Numbered from the stretch's first letter, positions 1 through 6,702 are shown. The stretch: 22,270 bases of DNA from Mesorhizobium_B sp964242945 (GCA_964242945.1 CAXTCF010000058.1:1-22270), one strand, 5' to 3'. A program made the numbers and translations. The notes: generated by a model from the sequence alone, not told the origin.

Positions 1-12
1 CCGCTTGGCTCC

Positions 13-37
13 TCATCCTGAGCCTGTCGAAGGATGA
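13..37. repeat. Short palindromic interspersed repeat (REP-like)
   Basis: TCATCCT at 13-19 and AGGATGA at 31-37 form a perfect 7-bp stem around an 11-nt loop. The motif of this stem with a GAGCCTGTCGA loop is familiar to me as a dispersed intergenic repeat in many alphaproteobacterial genomes. It lies about 70 bases beyond the 3' end of the glnT operon, a typical place for such elements. There is no T tract, so I do not call it an intrinsic terminator, although a role in protecting transcript ends is possible. Confidence 0.6.
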
Positions 38-104
38 CAAAATCCGGCCTTCGCAGAAGGCGCGGCGGCAATCTCGCGCGCCTGCGTGACGGACGGGGCG
101 CGGT

Positions 105-1406
105 TCAGATGTCCAGCGTGGTGTCGCGCTCCCATTGGGTAAAATGCTGCGCATAGGCGTTCCAGTCGGCATGCCGGAGCTTGAGATAGGCGGCCGAAAA
201 GGCGTCTCCCAGCGCCGCCTTCAGCGCTGCGTCGGCGTCGAAGGCGCGCAGCGCATCGAGCAGGTTGAGCGGCAGTTTTGGCGCGTCGGTGACGGTGTGA
301 CCCTCAGCATACATGTCGATGTCGTAGCGCCGGCCGGGGTCGGCCTGCGTTATCAGCCCGTCTAGCCCGGCGGCGATGATTGAAGCCTGGAGCAGATAAG
401 GGTTGGCCGCGCCGTCGGGCAGGCGAAGCTCGAAGCGGCCGGGGCCGGGCACGCGCACCATGTGGGTGCGGTTGTTGCCGGTCCATGTCACCGTGTTGGG
501 CGACCACGTGGCGCCGGAAATCGTGCGCGGCGCGTTGATGCGCTTGTAGGAGTTGACGGTCGGATTGGTGATCGCGGCCATCGCCGCCGCGTGGCGCATG
601 ATGCCGCCCAGAAAGCTCTTGCCCTCCATGGAAAGGCCGAGTTCGGCGCTTTCGTCGGCGAAAGCATTCTCGTCCCCGCGCCACACAGAGATGTGCGCGT
701 GGCAGCCGTTGCCGGTGAGGTTCGGGAAGGGTTTTGGCATGAAGGTGGCGCGCAGCCCGTGCTTTTCCGCCACCGACTTCACCATGAACTTGAAGAAGGA
801 GTGGCGATCGGCGGTCAGGAGCGCGTCGGCAAAGGTCCAGTTCATTTCGAACTGGCCGTTGGCGTCCTCGTGATCGTTCTGGTACGGCCCCCAGCCGAGC
901 GAAAGCATGGCGTCGCAGATTTCCGCGATGACGTCGTAGCGCCGCATGAGCGCCGACTGGTCGTAGCAGGGTTTTTGCGCCGCGTCGTACTGGTCGGAGA
1001 TGCTTTGGCCGTCGCGGGTGATCAGGAAGAACTCGGCCTCTACGCCGGTCTTCACCGTCAGATCCAGTTCCGCAGCCTTGTCCACCAGGCGCTTCAGCAC
1101 GGCGCGCGGCGCCTGCGCGACCGTCTCGCCGTTCATGACGCAGTCCGCCGCCACCCAGGCGACCTCCGGCTTCCAGGGCAGCTGGATTGCGGAGGCGGCG
1201 TCCGGAATCGCCAGCATGTCGGCATCGGCCGGCGTCATGTCCAGCCATGTGGCGAAGCCGGCGAAGCCCGCGCCGTCCTTCTGCATCTCCCCGATCGCCT
1301 GGGCCGGCACGAGCTTCGCCCGCTGCCCGCCGAACAGGTCGGTAAAGGAGATCATGAAGTATCGGACGCCGCGCTCGGCGGCGAAGGCTGCGAGATCGGT
1401 TATCAT
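105..1406 (-). CDS. glnT: Type III glutamine synthetase / gamma-glutamylmethylamide synthetase-like ligase
   Basis: A cytosolic 433-residue ATP-dependent ligase of the glutamine synthetase superfamily. It joins ammonia, or in the GmaS branch methylamine, to the gamma-carboxyl of glutamate. Visible family motifs are GVEAEFF (metal-binding glutamates near 123-125), GQFEMN (184-189), a CHAHIS histidine motif (235-240), NPTVNSYKR (281-289), NRTHMVRVP (312-320) and FELRLPDGAANPYL (325-338). The C-terminal part lacks the tyrosine-containing LYDLP loop that GlnE modifies in ordinary GlnA, so this enzyme is probably not adenylylated. The ATG at 1406 has a GGGGG ribosome site at 1414-1418. It is the last gene of the operon, 24 bases after the OsmC gene. 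The neighbouring glutamate-synthase-like subunits favour a gamma-glutamylmethylamide synthetase role, but the rhizobial name glnT fits equally well. Substrate is inferred, not visible. Confidence 0.9.
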   Translation of the reverse strand: MITDLAAFAAERGVRYFMISFTDLFGGQRAKLVPAQAIGEMQKDGAGFAGFATWLDMTPADADMLAIPDAASAIQLPWKPEVAWVAADCVMNGETVAQAPRAVLKRLVDKAAELDLTVKTGVEAEFFLITRDGQSISDQYDAAQKPCYDQSALMRRYDVIAEICDAMLSLGWGPYQNDHEDANGQFEMNWTFADALLTADRHSFFKFMVKSVAEKHGLRATFMPKPFPNLTGNGCHAHISVWRGDENAFADESAELGLSMEGKSFLGGIMRHAAAMAAITNPTVNSYKRINAPRTISGATWSPNTVTWTGNNRTHMVRVPGPGRFELRLPDGAANPYLLQASIIAAGLDGLITQADPGRRYDIDMYAEGHTVTDAPKLPLNLLDALRAFDADAALKAALGDAFSAAYLKLRHADWNAYAQHFTQWERDTTLDI

Positions 1407-1430
1407 GCATGCACCCCCGGTTGTTCCGCT

Positions 1431-1919
1431 TCAGCCAACGGTGCCCGAGCCTGCGCCGGGGCGGACCGGCTCGCAGAGGATTTCCGTTCTGACCGAATTG
1501 GCGAGATAGCAGTTGTTGTGTGAGGCGTGGTGGAGCGCGTCTTCTTCCGCCTTGCCGGGGGCCGGCTCCTGCCACACCACATGCGGGCGCAGCGTCACGC
1601 GGCTGATCCAGTTCCGCCCCTCGGGCGAGCGGGACATCACACCTTCCGCGATGTCCTCGTAGCGGTCCACCACGTGCCCGGCTCGGGCCGCGAAAAACAG
1701 GAAAAACAGCCTGTGGCAGGAAGAAAGTGCTGCAACGAACGCTTCCTCCGGGTCCACGCCGAAGGGGTCGGCATGGCGAGCAACGTGAAGCGGCGAGGCC
1801 GAGGCGCGAACCTGCTGGCCGCCGTCGAAGCTCCAGGCGTGGCCGCGCCCGTAGCGGCCGTCGCTGAACGCCTCGCCTGTCGCCCGCTCCCAAAGGACCC
1901 TGGACGTGTATGCCGCCAT
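1431..1919 (-). CDS. OsmC-family thiol protein
   Basis: A 162-residue OsmC/Ohr-superfamily protein. Members reduce hydroperoxides or act on other electrophiles through a reactive cysteine pair. Both family cysteines are present: C68 in the ALSSCH motif at the start of the long central helix, preceded by DPEEA (56-60), and C137 in HNNCYLANSV. There is no signal peptide, so it should be cytosolic. Only one base separates its ATG from the stop of the FMN subunit gene, and glnT follows 24 bases later, so it is a true operon member. OsmC genes are not part of the N-methylglutamate clusters I know, so its role beside an amine-handling enzyme is open. Protection from peroxide made by flavin chemistry is one guess. 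Confidence 0.88.
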   Translation of the reverse strand: MAAYTSRVLWERATGEAFSDGRYGRGHAWSFDGGQQVRASASPLHVARHADPFGVDPEEAFVAALSSCHRLFFLFFAARAGHVVDRYEDIAEGVMSRSPEGRNWISRVTLRPHVVWQEPAPGKAEEDALHHASHNNCYLANSVRTEILCEPVRPGAGSGTVG

Positions 1920-1920
1920 C

Positions 1921-3249
1921 TCACTCCCTCACGCGGCCTGGAATCCACTCTGTGCCGGCAAGCGGCACCTGCGCCATGGCCGCGGCCTCCACGGTCAGCG
2001 CGCAGAGGTCTTCCGGCTCCAGATTGTGCAGGTGGCTCTTGCCGCAGGCGCGCGCGATCGTCTGCGCTTCCAGAGTCATCACCTTGAGGTAGTTGGCAAG
2101 CCGCCGCCCGGCCGCGACCGGGTCGAGCCGCGCGGCCAGGGCCGGGTCCTGCGTGGTGATGCCGGCGGGGTCGCGGCCTTCGTGCCAATCGTCATAGGCG
2201 CCGGCCGTGGTGCCGAGCGCCTGGTATTCGGCCTCGTAAGCCGGGTCGTTGTCGCCGAGCGCGATCAGGGCGGCAGTGCCGATCGATACCGCATCGGCGC
2301 CGAGCGCCAGCGCCTTCGCCACATCCGCCCCGTTGCGGATGCCTCCAGAGACGATCAGCTGCACCTTGCGGTGCATACCCAGATCCTGAAGTGCGCGCAC
2401 CGCCGGCCGCACGCAGGCCAGCGTCGGCTGCCCCACATGCTCGATGAAGATCTCCTGGGTCGCTGCCGTGCCGCCCTGCATGCCGTCGATCACCACCACG
2501 TCGGCGCCCGACTTCACCGCGAGCGCCGTGTCGTAATAAGGCCGCGCGCCGCCGACCTTGACGTAGATCGGCTTTTCCCAGTCGGTGATCTCGCGGAGTT
2601 CGCCGATCTTGATCTCCAAGTCGTCCGGTCCGGTCCAGTCGGGATGGCGGCAAGCCGAGCGCTGGTCGATGCCCTCCGGCAGGTTGCGCATGGCCGCGAC
2701 GCGCGCGGAAATCTTTTGCCCCAGCAGCATGCCGCCGCCGCCCGGCTTCGCCCCCTGCCCCACCACGATCTCGATCGCGTCGGCGCGGCGGAGGTCGCGC
2801 AGGTTCATGCCGTAGCGCGAGGGCAGATACTGATAGACCAGTTTTTCCGAGTGCCCGCGCTCCTCCTCCGTCATGCCGCCGTCGCCGGTCGTCGTGGAGG
2901 TGCCCGCTGCCGTCGCCCCGCGCCCCAGCGCCTCCTTGGCGTTGCCCGACAGCGAGCCAAAACTCATGCCGGCGACCGTGATCGGGATCTTCAGCTCGAC
3001 CGGCTTCTTGGCGTGGCGCGAGCCCAGCACGACATCCGTGCCGCACTTTTCCCGGTAGCCCTCCAGCGGATAGCGCGAGATCGAGGCGCCGAGGAACAAG
3101 AGGTCGTCGAAATGCGGCAGCCTGCGCTTCGCCCCGCCGCCGCGGATATCATAGATGCCGGTCGCCGCGGCGCGGCGGATTTCGGACAGCGTGTAGTCGT
3201 CGAAGGAAGCCGACTTGCGCGGAGTGGTCGGGGGGTTGCGGTAGGTCAT
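1921..3249 (-). CDS. glxD: Glutamate-synthase-like FMN subunit (MgsC/GlxD, N-methylglutamate synthase type)
   Basis: A 442-residue protein matching the FMN-binding synthase domain of glutamate synthase, in stand-alone form. Landmarks are MSFGSLSGNAKEALGRGA (95-112), TGDGGM (121-126), GQGAKPGGGGMLLGQK (164-179), VIDGMQGG (253-260), SGGIRNGADVAKALALGADA (301-320) and a C-terminal CGKSHLHNLEP. In glutamate synthase a cysteine triad for a [3Fe-4S] cluster sits just before the PVGIATQD-like motif. Here the matching stretch, residues 331-368, has no cysteine. The ATG at 3249 overlaps the preceding stop as TGATG; a TTG one codon upstream (3252) is a less likely start. With the two upstream subunits it should form N-methylglutamate synthase or a related amidotransferase. 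Confidence 0.88.
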   Translation of the reverse strand: MTYRNPPTTPRKSASFDDYTLSEIRRAAATGIYDIRGGGAKRRLPHFDDLLFLGASISRYPLEGYREKCGTDVVLGSRHAKKPVELKIPITVAGMSFGSLSGNAKEALGRGATAAGTSTTTGDGGMTEEERGHSEKLVYQYLPSRYGMNLRDLRRADAIEIVVGQGAKPGGGGMLLGQKISARVAAMRNLPEGIDQRSACRHPDWTGPDDLEIKIGELREITDWEKPIYVKVGGARPYYDTALAVKSGADVVVIDGMQGGTAATQEIFIEHVGQPTLACVRPAVRALQDLGMHRKVQLIVSGGIRNGADVAKALALGADAVSIGTAALIALGDNDPAYEAEYQALGTTAGAYDDWHEGRDPAGITTQDPALAARLDPVAAGRRLANYLKVMTLEAQTIARACGKSHLHNLEPEDLCALTVEAAAMAQVPLAGTEWIPGRVRE

Positions 3250-3932
3250 CAATAGCTTTCCGCGTGATCGACGTGGAAGTGGTAGAGCTTTCGGGCCGAG
3301 CCGTAGCGGCGGAAATCTTCCGGCTTGGCATCGATGCCCGCGCGAGCAAGCAGACCGCCGAGCAGCGAAAGGTGCTCCGGCCGCATCGCCTTCTCCACGC
3401 AGTCGGCGCCCAAGCTTTTCACGCTGCCGCGCACGAAAAGCCTAGCCTCATAGAGCGAGTCGCCCAGCGCCTCGCCGGCATCGCCGCAGACGACCAGCGT
3501 GCCGGACTGGCCCATGAAGGCAGACATATGCCCGACACTGCCGCCCACCACGATGTCGATGCCTTTCATGGAGATGCCGCAGCGCGACGACGCATTACCT
3601 TTTACGACCAGCAGCCCGCCCTGGCCGGTGGCACCCGCATATTGGCTGGCATCGCCTTCGATGACGATGGCGCCCGACATCATGTTCTCGCCCACGCCGG
3701 GCCCGGCCGAGCCGCGCACGGTGATGGAAGCGCCGCCGTTCATGCCGCCGCAGTAGTAGCCGACGCTGCCTCGCACTTCGACTGAAACCGGCCTGTCCAC
3801 GCCGACCGCAACCGAGTGGCTTCCGCGCGGGTTAAGCACGGTCCACTCCGTTTCGTTGGTGCCTTCGGGTAGCCGATGCAGCGCGGCGTTCAGTTCGCGC
3901 AGCGGCACCTCTGCGAGATCAACGACCGGCAT
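3249..3932 (-). CDS. glxC: Glutamate-synthase C-terminal (GXGXG) domain subunit (MgsB/GlxC)
   Basis: A 227-residue protein homologous to the right-handed beta-helix at the C terminus of the glutamate synthase large subunit. From about residue 55 to 175 it shows the regular glycine pattern of that domain, with runs such as GSVGYYCGGMNGGAS, GSAGPGVGENMMSGA and GSVGHMSAFMGQSG. The domain is structural and non-catalytic, holding the amidotransferase and FMN parts together. Its start and stop each overlap a neighbour by one base (TGATG at 3930-3934 and 3247-3251), which suggests translational coupling of the three subunits in equal amounts. Residues after 180 are a less conserved tail. Confidence 0.88.
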   Translation of the reverse strand: MPVVDLAEVPLRELNAALHRLPEGTNETEWTVLNPRGSHSVAVGVDRPVSVEVRGSVGYYCGGMNGGASITVRGSAGPGVGENMMSGAIVIEGDASQYAGATGQGGLLVVKGNASSRCGISMKGIDIVVGGSVGHMSAFMGQSGTLVVCGDAGEALGDSLYEARLFVRGSVKSLGADCVEKAMRPEHLSLLGGLLARAGIDAKPEDFRRYGSARKLYHFHVDHAESY

Positions 3933-4828
3933 CAGTGTTCCCAGAAATAGACGGTTGCCGGTTCCGGCTCCCAGACGCGCGCCGACTCGATGCCGGGAAG
4001 CGCCGCCAGCGCGCGGTATTCCGAGCCGAAAGCAACGTATTGGTCGGTCTCGGCGAGCACCGCGGGCTTGCAGGCGATCGGGTCGCGCAGCACGCCAAAA
4101 CCGTTCCGGGTGCCGACGACGAAAGTGTAGAAGCCGTCAAGGTCGGAAAGGCTTTGCTCCAGCGCATCGCCCAGCGGCACGCCGCGCCCGAGTTGCCAGG
4201 AAAGGTAAGCCGCGGCAACTTCCGTGTCGTTCTCGGTCTCGAAGCGCACGCCATTGCGCTTCAACTCGCGGCGAAGGTTGTTGTGGTTGGAAAGCGAGCC
4301 GTTGTGGACGAGGCACTGGTCCGGTCCCGTCGAGAAGGGATGCGCGCCGAGCGTCGTCACCGCCGACTCGGTCGCCATGCGGGTGTGGCCGATGCCGTGC
4401 GTGCCCTGCATTCCCTCAACACCGAAGCGCGTGGCGACGTCGCGCGGCAGGCCCACCTCCTTGTAGATCTCAACGGCTTCGCCGCCGCTCATGATGGTGA
4501 GGCCGGGCGCTACCTGAGAAAGCGCCTCGCGCGCTTCTAGCGCTTTTTCGGCAGGCAATTCGATCACTGCATGCGTCGCAACCGGGCGCACCGAAACGTC
4601 GGCATGGAGGACCTCCCGCAACGCGGCTTCCAGGTTGGGAAACACCGCACCCGGCGTTTCCGAGCGCACGGTCAGCTTGGACAGGCCTGCTTCCGGTGCG
4701 CGGTAAACCGCGATGCCGGCACTGTCGGGCCCGCGGTCGGTCAGCGAAACCAGCATGCGGGAAAGATGCTGGCCGAGTTCGGGCTCAAGCAGCCGGTCCT
4801 TCAGGAAAAGCCCGGCGATGCCGCACAT
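3932..4828 (-). CDS. glxB: Class II glutamine amidotransferase subunit (MgsA/GlxB)
   Basis: A 298-residue Ntn-type glutamine amidotransferase, the ammonia- or methylamine-releasing half of a split glutamate-synthase-like enzyme. I set the start at the ATG giving MCGIAG, because these enzymes use Cys2 as N-terminal nucleophile once Met1 is removed. GGAG at 4837-4840, eight bases upstream, supports this. The reading frame stays open a further 13 codons upstream, but that would bury the nucleophile. Other motifs are DRGPDSAGIA (31-40), GHTRMATES (147-155), GAHPF (161-165) and HNGSLSNHNNLRREL (175-189). In the N-methylglutamate pathway this subunit would act on gamma-glutamylmethylamide; in the GlxB reading the substrate is unknown. 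Confidence 0.9.
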   Translation of the reverse strand: MCGIAGLFLKDRLLEPELGQHLSRMLVSLTDRGPDSAGIAVYRAPEAGLSKLTVRSETPGAVFPNLEAALREVLHADVSVRPVATHAVIELPAEKALEAREALSQVAPGLTIMSGGEAVEIYKEVGLPRDVATRFGVEGMQGTHGIGHTRMATESAVTTLGAHPFSTGPDQCLVHNGSLSNHNNLRRELKRNGVRFETENDTEVAAAYLSWQLGRGVPLGDALEQSLSDLDGFYTFVVGTRNGFGVLRDPIACKPAVLAETDQYVAFGSEYRALAALPGIESARVWEPEPATVYFWEH

Positions 4829-4900
4829 GCGAAGCGCTCCAAACACTTGGCCTTCGGCATAGCGCACATCGTTTAGCCAAGCAACTTGCAGGAACTAATT

Positions 4901-4915
4901 TTTCTTATGAAGAAA
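4901..4915. promoter_or_regulatory. Candidate operator upstream of the glxBCD-osmC-glnT operon
   Basis: TTTCTT-ATG-AAGAAA is an inverted repeat with perfect 6-bp arms, lying 73-87 bases upstream of the glxB start in the only gap where the operon promoter can be. It resembles a dimeric regulator site, but I cannot match it to a named consensus, and AT-rich short palindromes can occur by chance. Confidence 0.3.
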
Positions 4916-4924
4916 GTGAGCGGA

Positions 4925-4961
4925 TCAAAGAAAAAGGCCGGCTCCTTCAGGAACCAGCCTT
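4925..4961 (-). terminator. Rho-independent terminator of the cysteine-rich protein gene
   Basis: Read on the minus strand, a 12-bp stem (4950-4961 with 4934-4945, two G-U pairs) closes a TGAA loop and runs into TTTTTCTTT. It lies 45 bases after the stop of the 70-residue gene and just before the glx promoter region, so it would separate the two minus-strand units. On the plus strand the two wobble pairs become mismatches, so it should work leftward only. Confidence 0.7.
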
Positions 4962-4972
4962 ATCCCTCATCG

Positions 4973-4994
4973 GCTTGGCCTGTTCAGGCCAAGC
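4973..4994. repeat. Perfect 10-bp inverted repeat between the cysteine-rich gene and its terminator
   Basis: GCTTGGCCTG at 4973-4982 and CAGGCCAAGC at 4985-4994 are perfect inverse copies around a two-base centre. No T tract follows, so on its own it is not a standard terminator. Placed 12 bases after the stop of the 70-residue gene and 11 bases before the T-tailed hairpin, it may serve as a 3'-end stabiliser or the first of a double terminator. Confidence 0.55.
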
Positions 4995-5005
4995 GGATCG
5001 CTGCA

Positions 5006-5218
5006 TCAGGACGCCTTGCCGTGCGGCGCGGTGAAGTGGCCGCACCAGTCTTCGGCGGTGACCACCGGCCAGAGGCCGCGCGAATTCGCGTCCGGCTGGG
5101 AAACCGGCGGGTTGAAGCGGCAGAGGCCGTTGTCGGCGTCCGAAGAGCCGTTGTTCAGATGGTCGTCGAAGAAGACGCAGCTGTTGCAGGAGCTGCCATT
5201 GTGAGTCGCGGTCTGCAT
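5006..5218 (-). CDS. Small four-cysteine protein, Irr-controlled (predicted)
   Basis: A 70-residue protein with C11-x2-C14, C33 and C59, in a pattern (CxxC, then LCRFNPP, then WPVV..DWCGHF) that I recognise from a family of small uncharacterised bacterial proteins. Four cysteines spaced this way would suit a metal or Fe-S site; that is inference. It has no signal peptide or membrane segment. The ATG at 5218 has a strong AAAGGAG site at 5225-5231. The gene stands alone, with an iron control element over its promoter and a terminator behind it, so it is a separate small transcription unit. Control by Irr suggests a job that uses iron or depends on its supply. Its function is unknown. Confidence 0.85.
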   Translation of the reverse strand: MQTATHNGSSCNSCVFFDDHLNNGSSDADNGLCRFNPPVSQPDANSRGLWPVVTAEDWCGHFTAPHGKAS

Positions 5219-5256
5219 GTTGCTCTCCTTTGGAAAAGTTTACCGGGAAGCTCTAG

Positions 5257-5273
5257 TTTAGAACAGTTCTAAA
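5257..5273. promoter_or_regulatory. Iron control element (Irr box)
   Basis: TTTAGAACAGTTCTAAA matches the published Rhizobiales Irr consensus TTTAGAA-N3-TTCTAAA at every fixed position. Extending by one base each side gives 9-bp perfect arms (5256-5274). Irr is a Fur-family regulator active under iron shortage. The only gene that can start from here is the 70-residue cysteine protein, whose ATG is 38 bases away. Because the box covers the likely -10 element, repression under low iron is the simplest reading. Confidence 0.82.
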
Positions 5274-5285
5274 CATACGCATCAA
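5257..5285 (-). promoter_or_regulatory. Predicted sigma-70 promoter of the cysteine-rich gene
   Basis: On the minus strand TTGATG (5285-5280) and TCTAAA (5262-5257) are separated by 17 bases and match four of six positions of each sigma-70 hexamer. The -10 and most of the spacer lie inside the iron control element, so bound Irr would block polymerase. Confidence 0.45.
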
Positions 5286-5342
5286 CGCGACGCAGGGCAA
5301 GGAGTTCCCCAGCGACGATGCCAATGGGTCGGAGAATGTTGC

Positions 5343-5366
5343 GCGCCGGAGACAGGCCTCTGGCGC
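5343..5366. terminator. Possible terminator hairpin after the ade-codA pair
   Basis: GCGCC at 5343-5347 pairs with GGCGC at 5362-5366, and pairing continues inward as GGAG against CTCT with one G-T pair. It lies 26 bases beyond the stop of the CodA-like gene. There is no T tract on the minus strand and the wobble pair is lost there, so this is a weak call. Confidence 0.25.
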
Positions 5367-5391
5367 TTGCCATGGTTTTCGGAAGTTGGGT

Positions 5392-6702
5392 TTACGCGCT
5401 CTGCGCAGCCATCGGCGCATAGGCAGCGGAGTCGAGCTTCGCGGGCCGGCCAGGAAGCGAAAGCGTTGCCAGTTTCGGCGCCGTCTCGCTGATCACCTTG
5501 CCCTGGCGCACCACAAGCAAGCGCGTGGCGCGCAGCCGCACGGCTTCTACCGGATCGCGCGCCTGAAGCACGACGAGGTCGCCATTGCAGCCGACACGCA
5601 AGCCGTAGCCGTCCAGTCCCATCACGCGGGCGGGATTGACGGTCACCGCGTCGAAACAGAACCGCATCTCCTCGCGCGAGGAAAGCTGGCCGACATGCAG
5701 GCCCATGTGGGCTACGTCGAGCATGTCGGCGCTTCCCAAGCTGTACCAGGGGTCCATCACGCAGTCTTGGCCGAAGGCGACGTTGACGCCGTGCTGCCGC
5801 AACTCCTTCACGCGGGTCAGGCCGCGGCGCTTGGGGAACGTGTCGTGCCGGCCCTGGATCATGATGTTGATCAGCGGATTGGCGATCGCCTGCATGCCGG
5901 ACTCCGCCATCAGCGGCAGGAGCTTCGAAACATAGTAGTTGTCCATGGAGTGCATGGAGGTGAGATGCGAGCCGGCGACGCGATCGCCCAAGCCCAGCCG
6001 CGTAGCCTCGCAGGCCAGCGTTTCGACGTGGCGCGAAAGCGGGTCGTCGGTCTCGTCGCAGTGCATGTCGACGCGCAAGGACCGCTCGACGGCGATCTCG
6101 CAGAGCGCGGTAACGGACCGGGCGCCGTCGGCCATGGTGCGCTCGAAATGCGGGATGCCGCCGACCACGTCCACGCCCAGGTCGAGGGCGCGATTCAGAT
6201 TTTCCGCCGTGGATGCAGAGCGGAAATAGCCGTCCTGCGGGAAGGCGACGAGTTGCAGGTCGAGATAGGGCGCGACTTGTTTCTTCACGTCCAGCAGCGC
6301 TTCGACGGCAAGCAGCCGGTCGTCGCAGATATCGACATGGGTGCGGATGGCCAGCAGCCCCTGGGACACGGCGAGGTCGCAATAGCGCAGCGCCCGCTCC
6401 TTCACCGCATCCTGGGTCAGGTGCGGCTTCAGTTCGCCCCAGAGCGCAATTCCCTCCAGCAGCGTGCCGGACATGTTGAGGCGCGGCAGGCCCAGCGAGA
6501 GCGTCGCATCCATGTGGAAGTGACAGTCCACGAAGGGCGGCGAAACGAGGTTGCCGGCGGCGTCGATTTCCTTGCCGGCGTCGGCGGCAAGATGCGGCTC
6601 GACTGCCGCGATCTTTCCATCTGCTATGCCGATGTCCATGCCGGAGCGGCTGTCAGACAGAGTGGCGTTGCGGAGGATGAGGTCAAATGTCATCAGCAGC
6701 AT
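5392..6702 (-). CDS. CodA-like amidohydrolase (cytosine deaminase family, substrate uncertain)
   Basis: A 436-residue metal-dependent deaminase of the amidohydrolase superfamily, alignable along its length with E. coli cytosine deaminase. Metal and catalytic residues are all in place, with the same numbering as I recall for E. coli: H61 and H63 (DCHFHMD), Q156 (FPQDG), H214 and E217 (HCDETDD), H246 (GSHLTSMHS) and D313. The neighbouring residue 314, aspartate in E. coli CodA, is cysteine here (GQDCVMDPWY). Because D314 lines the substrate pocket, the true substrate may be another amino-substituted pyrimidine, purine or pterin. It lies 55 bases after the adenine deaminase gene on the same strand, presumably one operon for salvage or use of nucleobases. 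ATG at 6693 (MTFDLIL) with GGAT upstream is an alternative start. Confidence 0.87.
   Translation of the reverse strand: MLLMTFDLILRNATLSDSRSGMDIGIADGKIAAVEPHLAADAGKEIDAAGNLVSPPFVDCHFHMDATLSLGLPRLNMSGTLLEGIALWGELKPHLTQDAVKERALRYCDLAVSQGLLAIRTHVDICDDRLLAVEALLDVKKQVAPYLDLQLVAFPQDGYFRSASTAENLNRALDLGVDVVGGIPHFERTMADGARSVTALCEIAVERSLRVDMHCDETDDPLSRHVETLACEATRLGLGDRVAGSHLTSMHSMDNYYVSKLLPLMAESGMQAIANPLINIMIQGRHDTFPKRRGLTRVKELRQHGVNVAFGQDCVMDPWYSLGSADMLDVAHMGLHVGQLSSREEMRFCFDAVTVNPARVMGLDGYGLRVGCNGDLVVLQARDPVEAVRLRATRLLVVRQGKVISETAPKLATLSLPGRPAKLDSAAYAPMAAQSA

Noticed and set aside
304..1893. Open frame of 529 codons on the minus strand overlapping glnT and the OsmC gene
   Set aside because: It is a second frame of the same strand with arginine-rich composition; the other frames carry conserved GS and OsmC motifs.
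1906..3255. Open frame of 449 codons opposite the FMN subunit gene
   Set aside because: It mirrors the glxD gene, has no conserved motif and is rich in Arg, Ala and His as expected from a complementary GC-rich frame.
4881..4903. Possible sigma-54 promoter before the glx operon (TTGCT on the minus strand)
   Set aside because: The required GG of the -24 element is missing at the right distance, so only the -12-like part matches.
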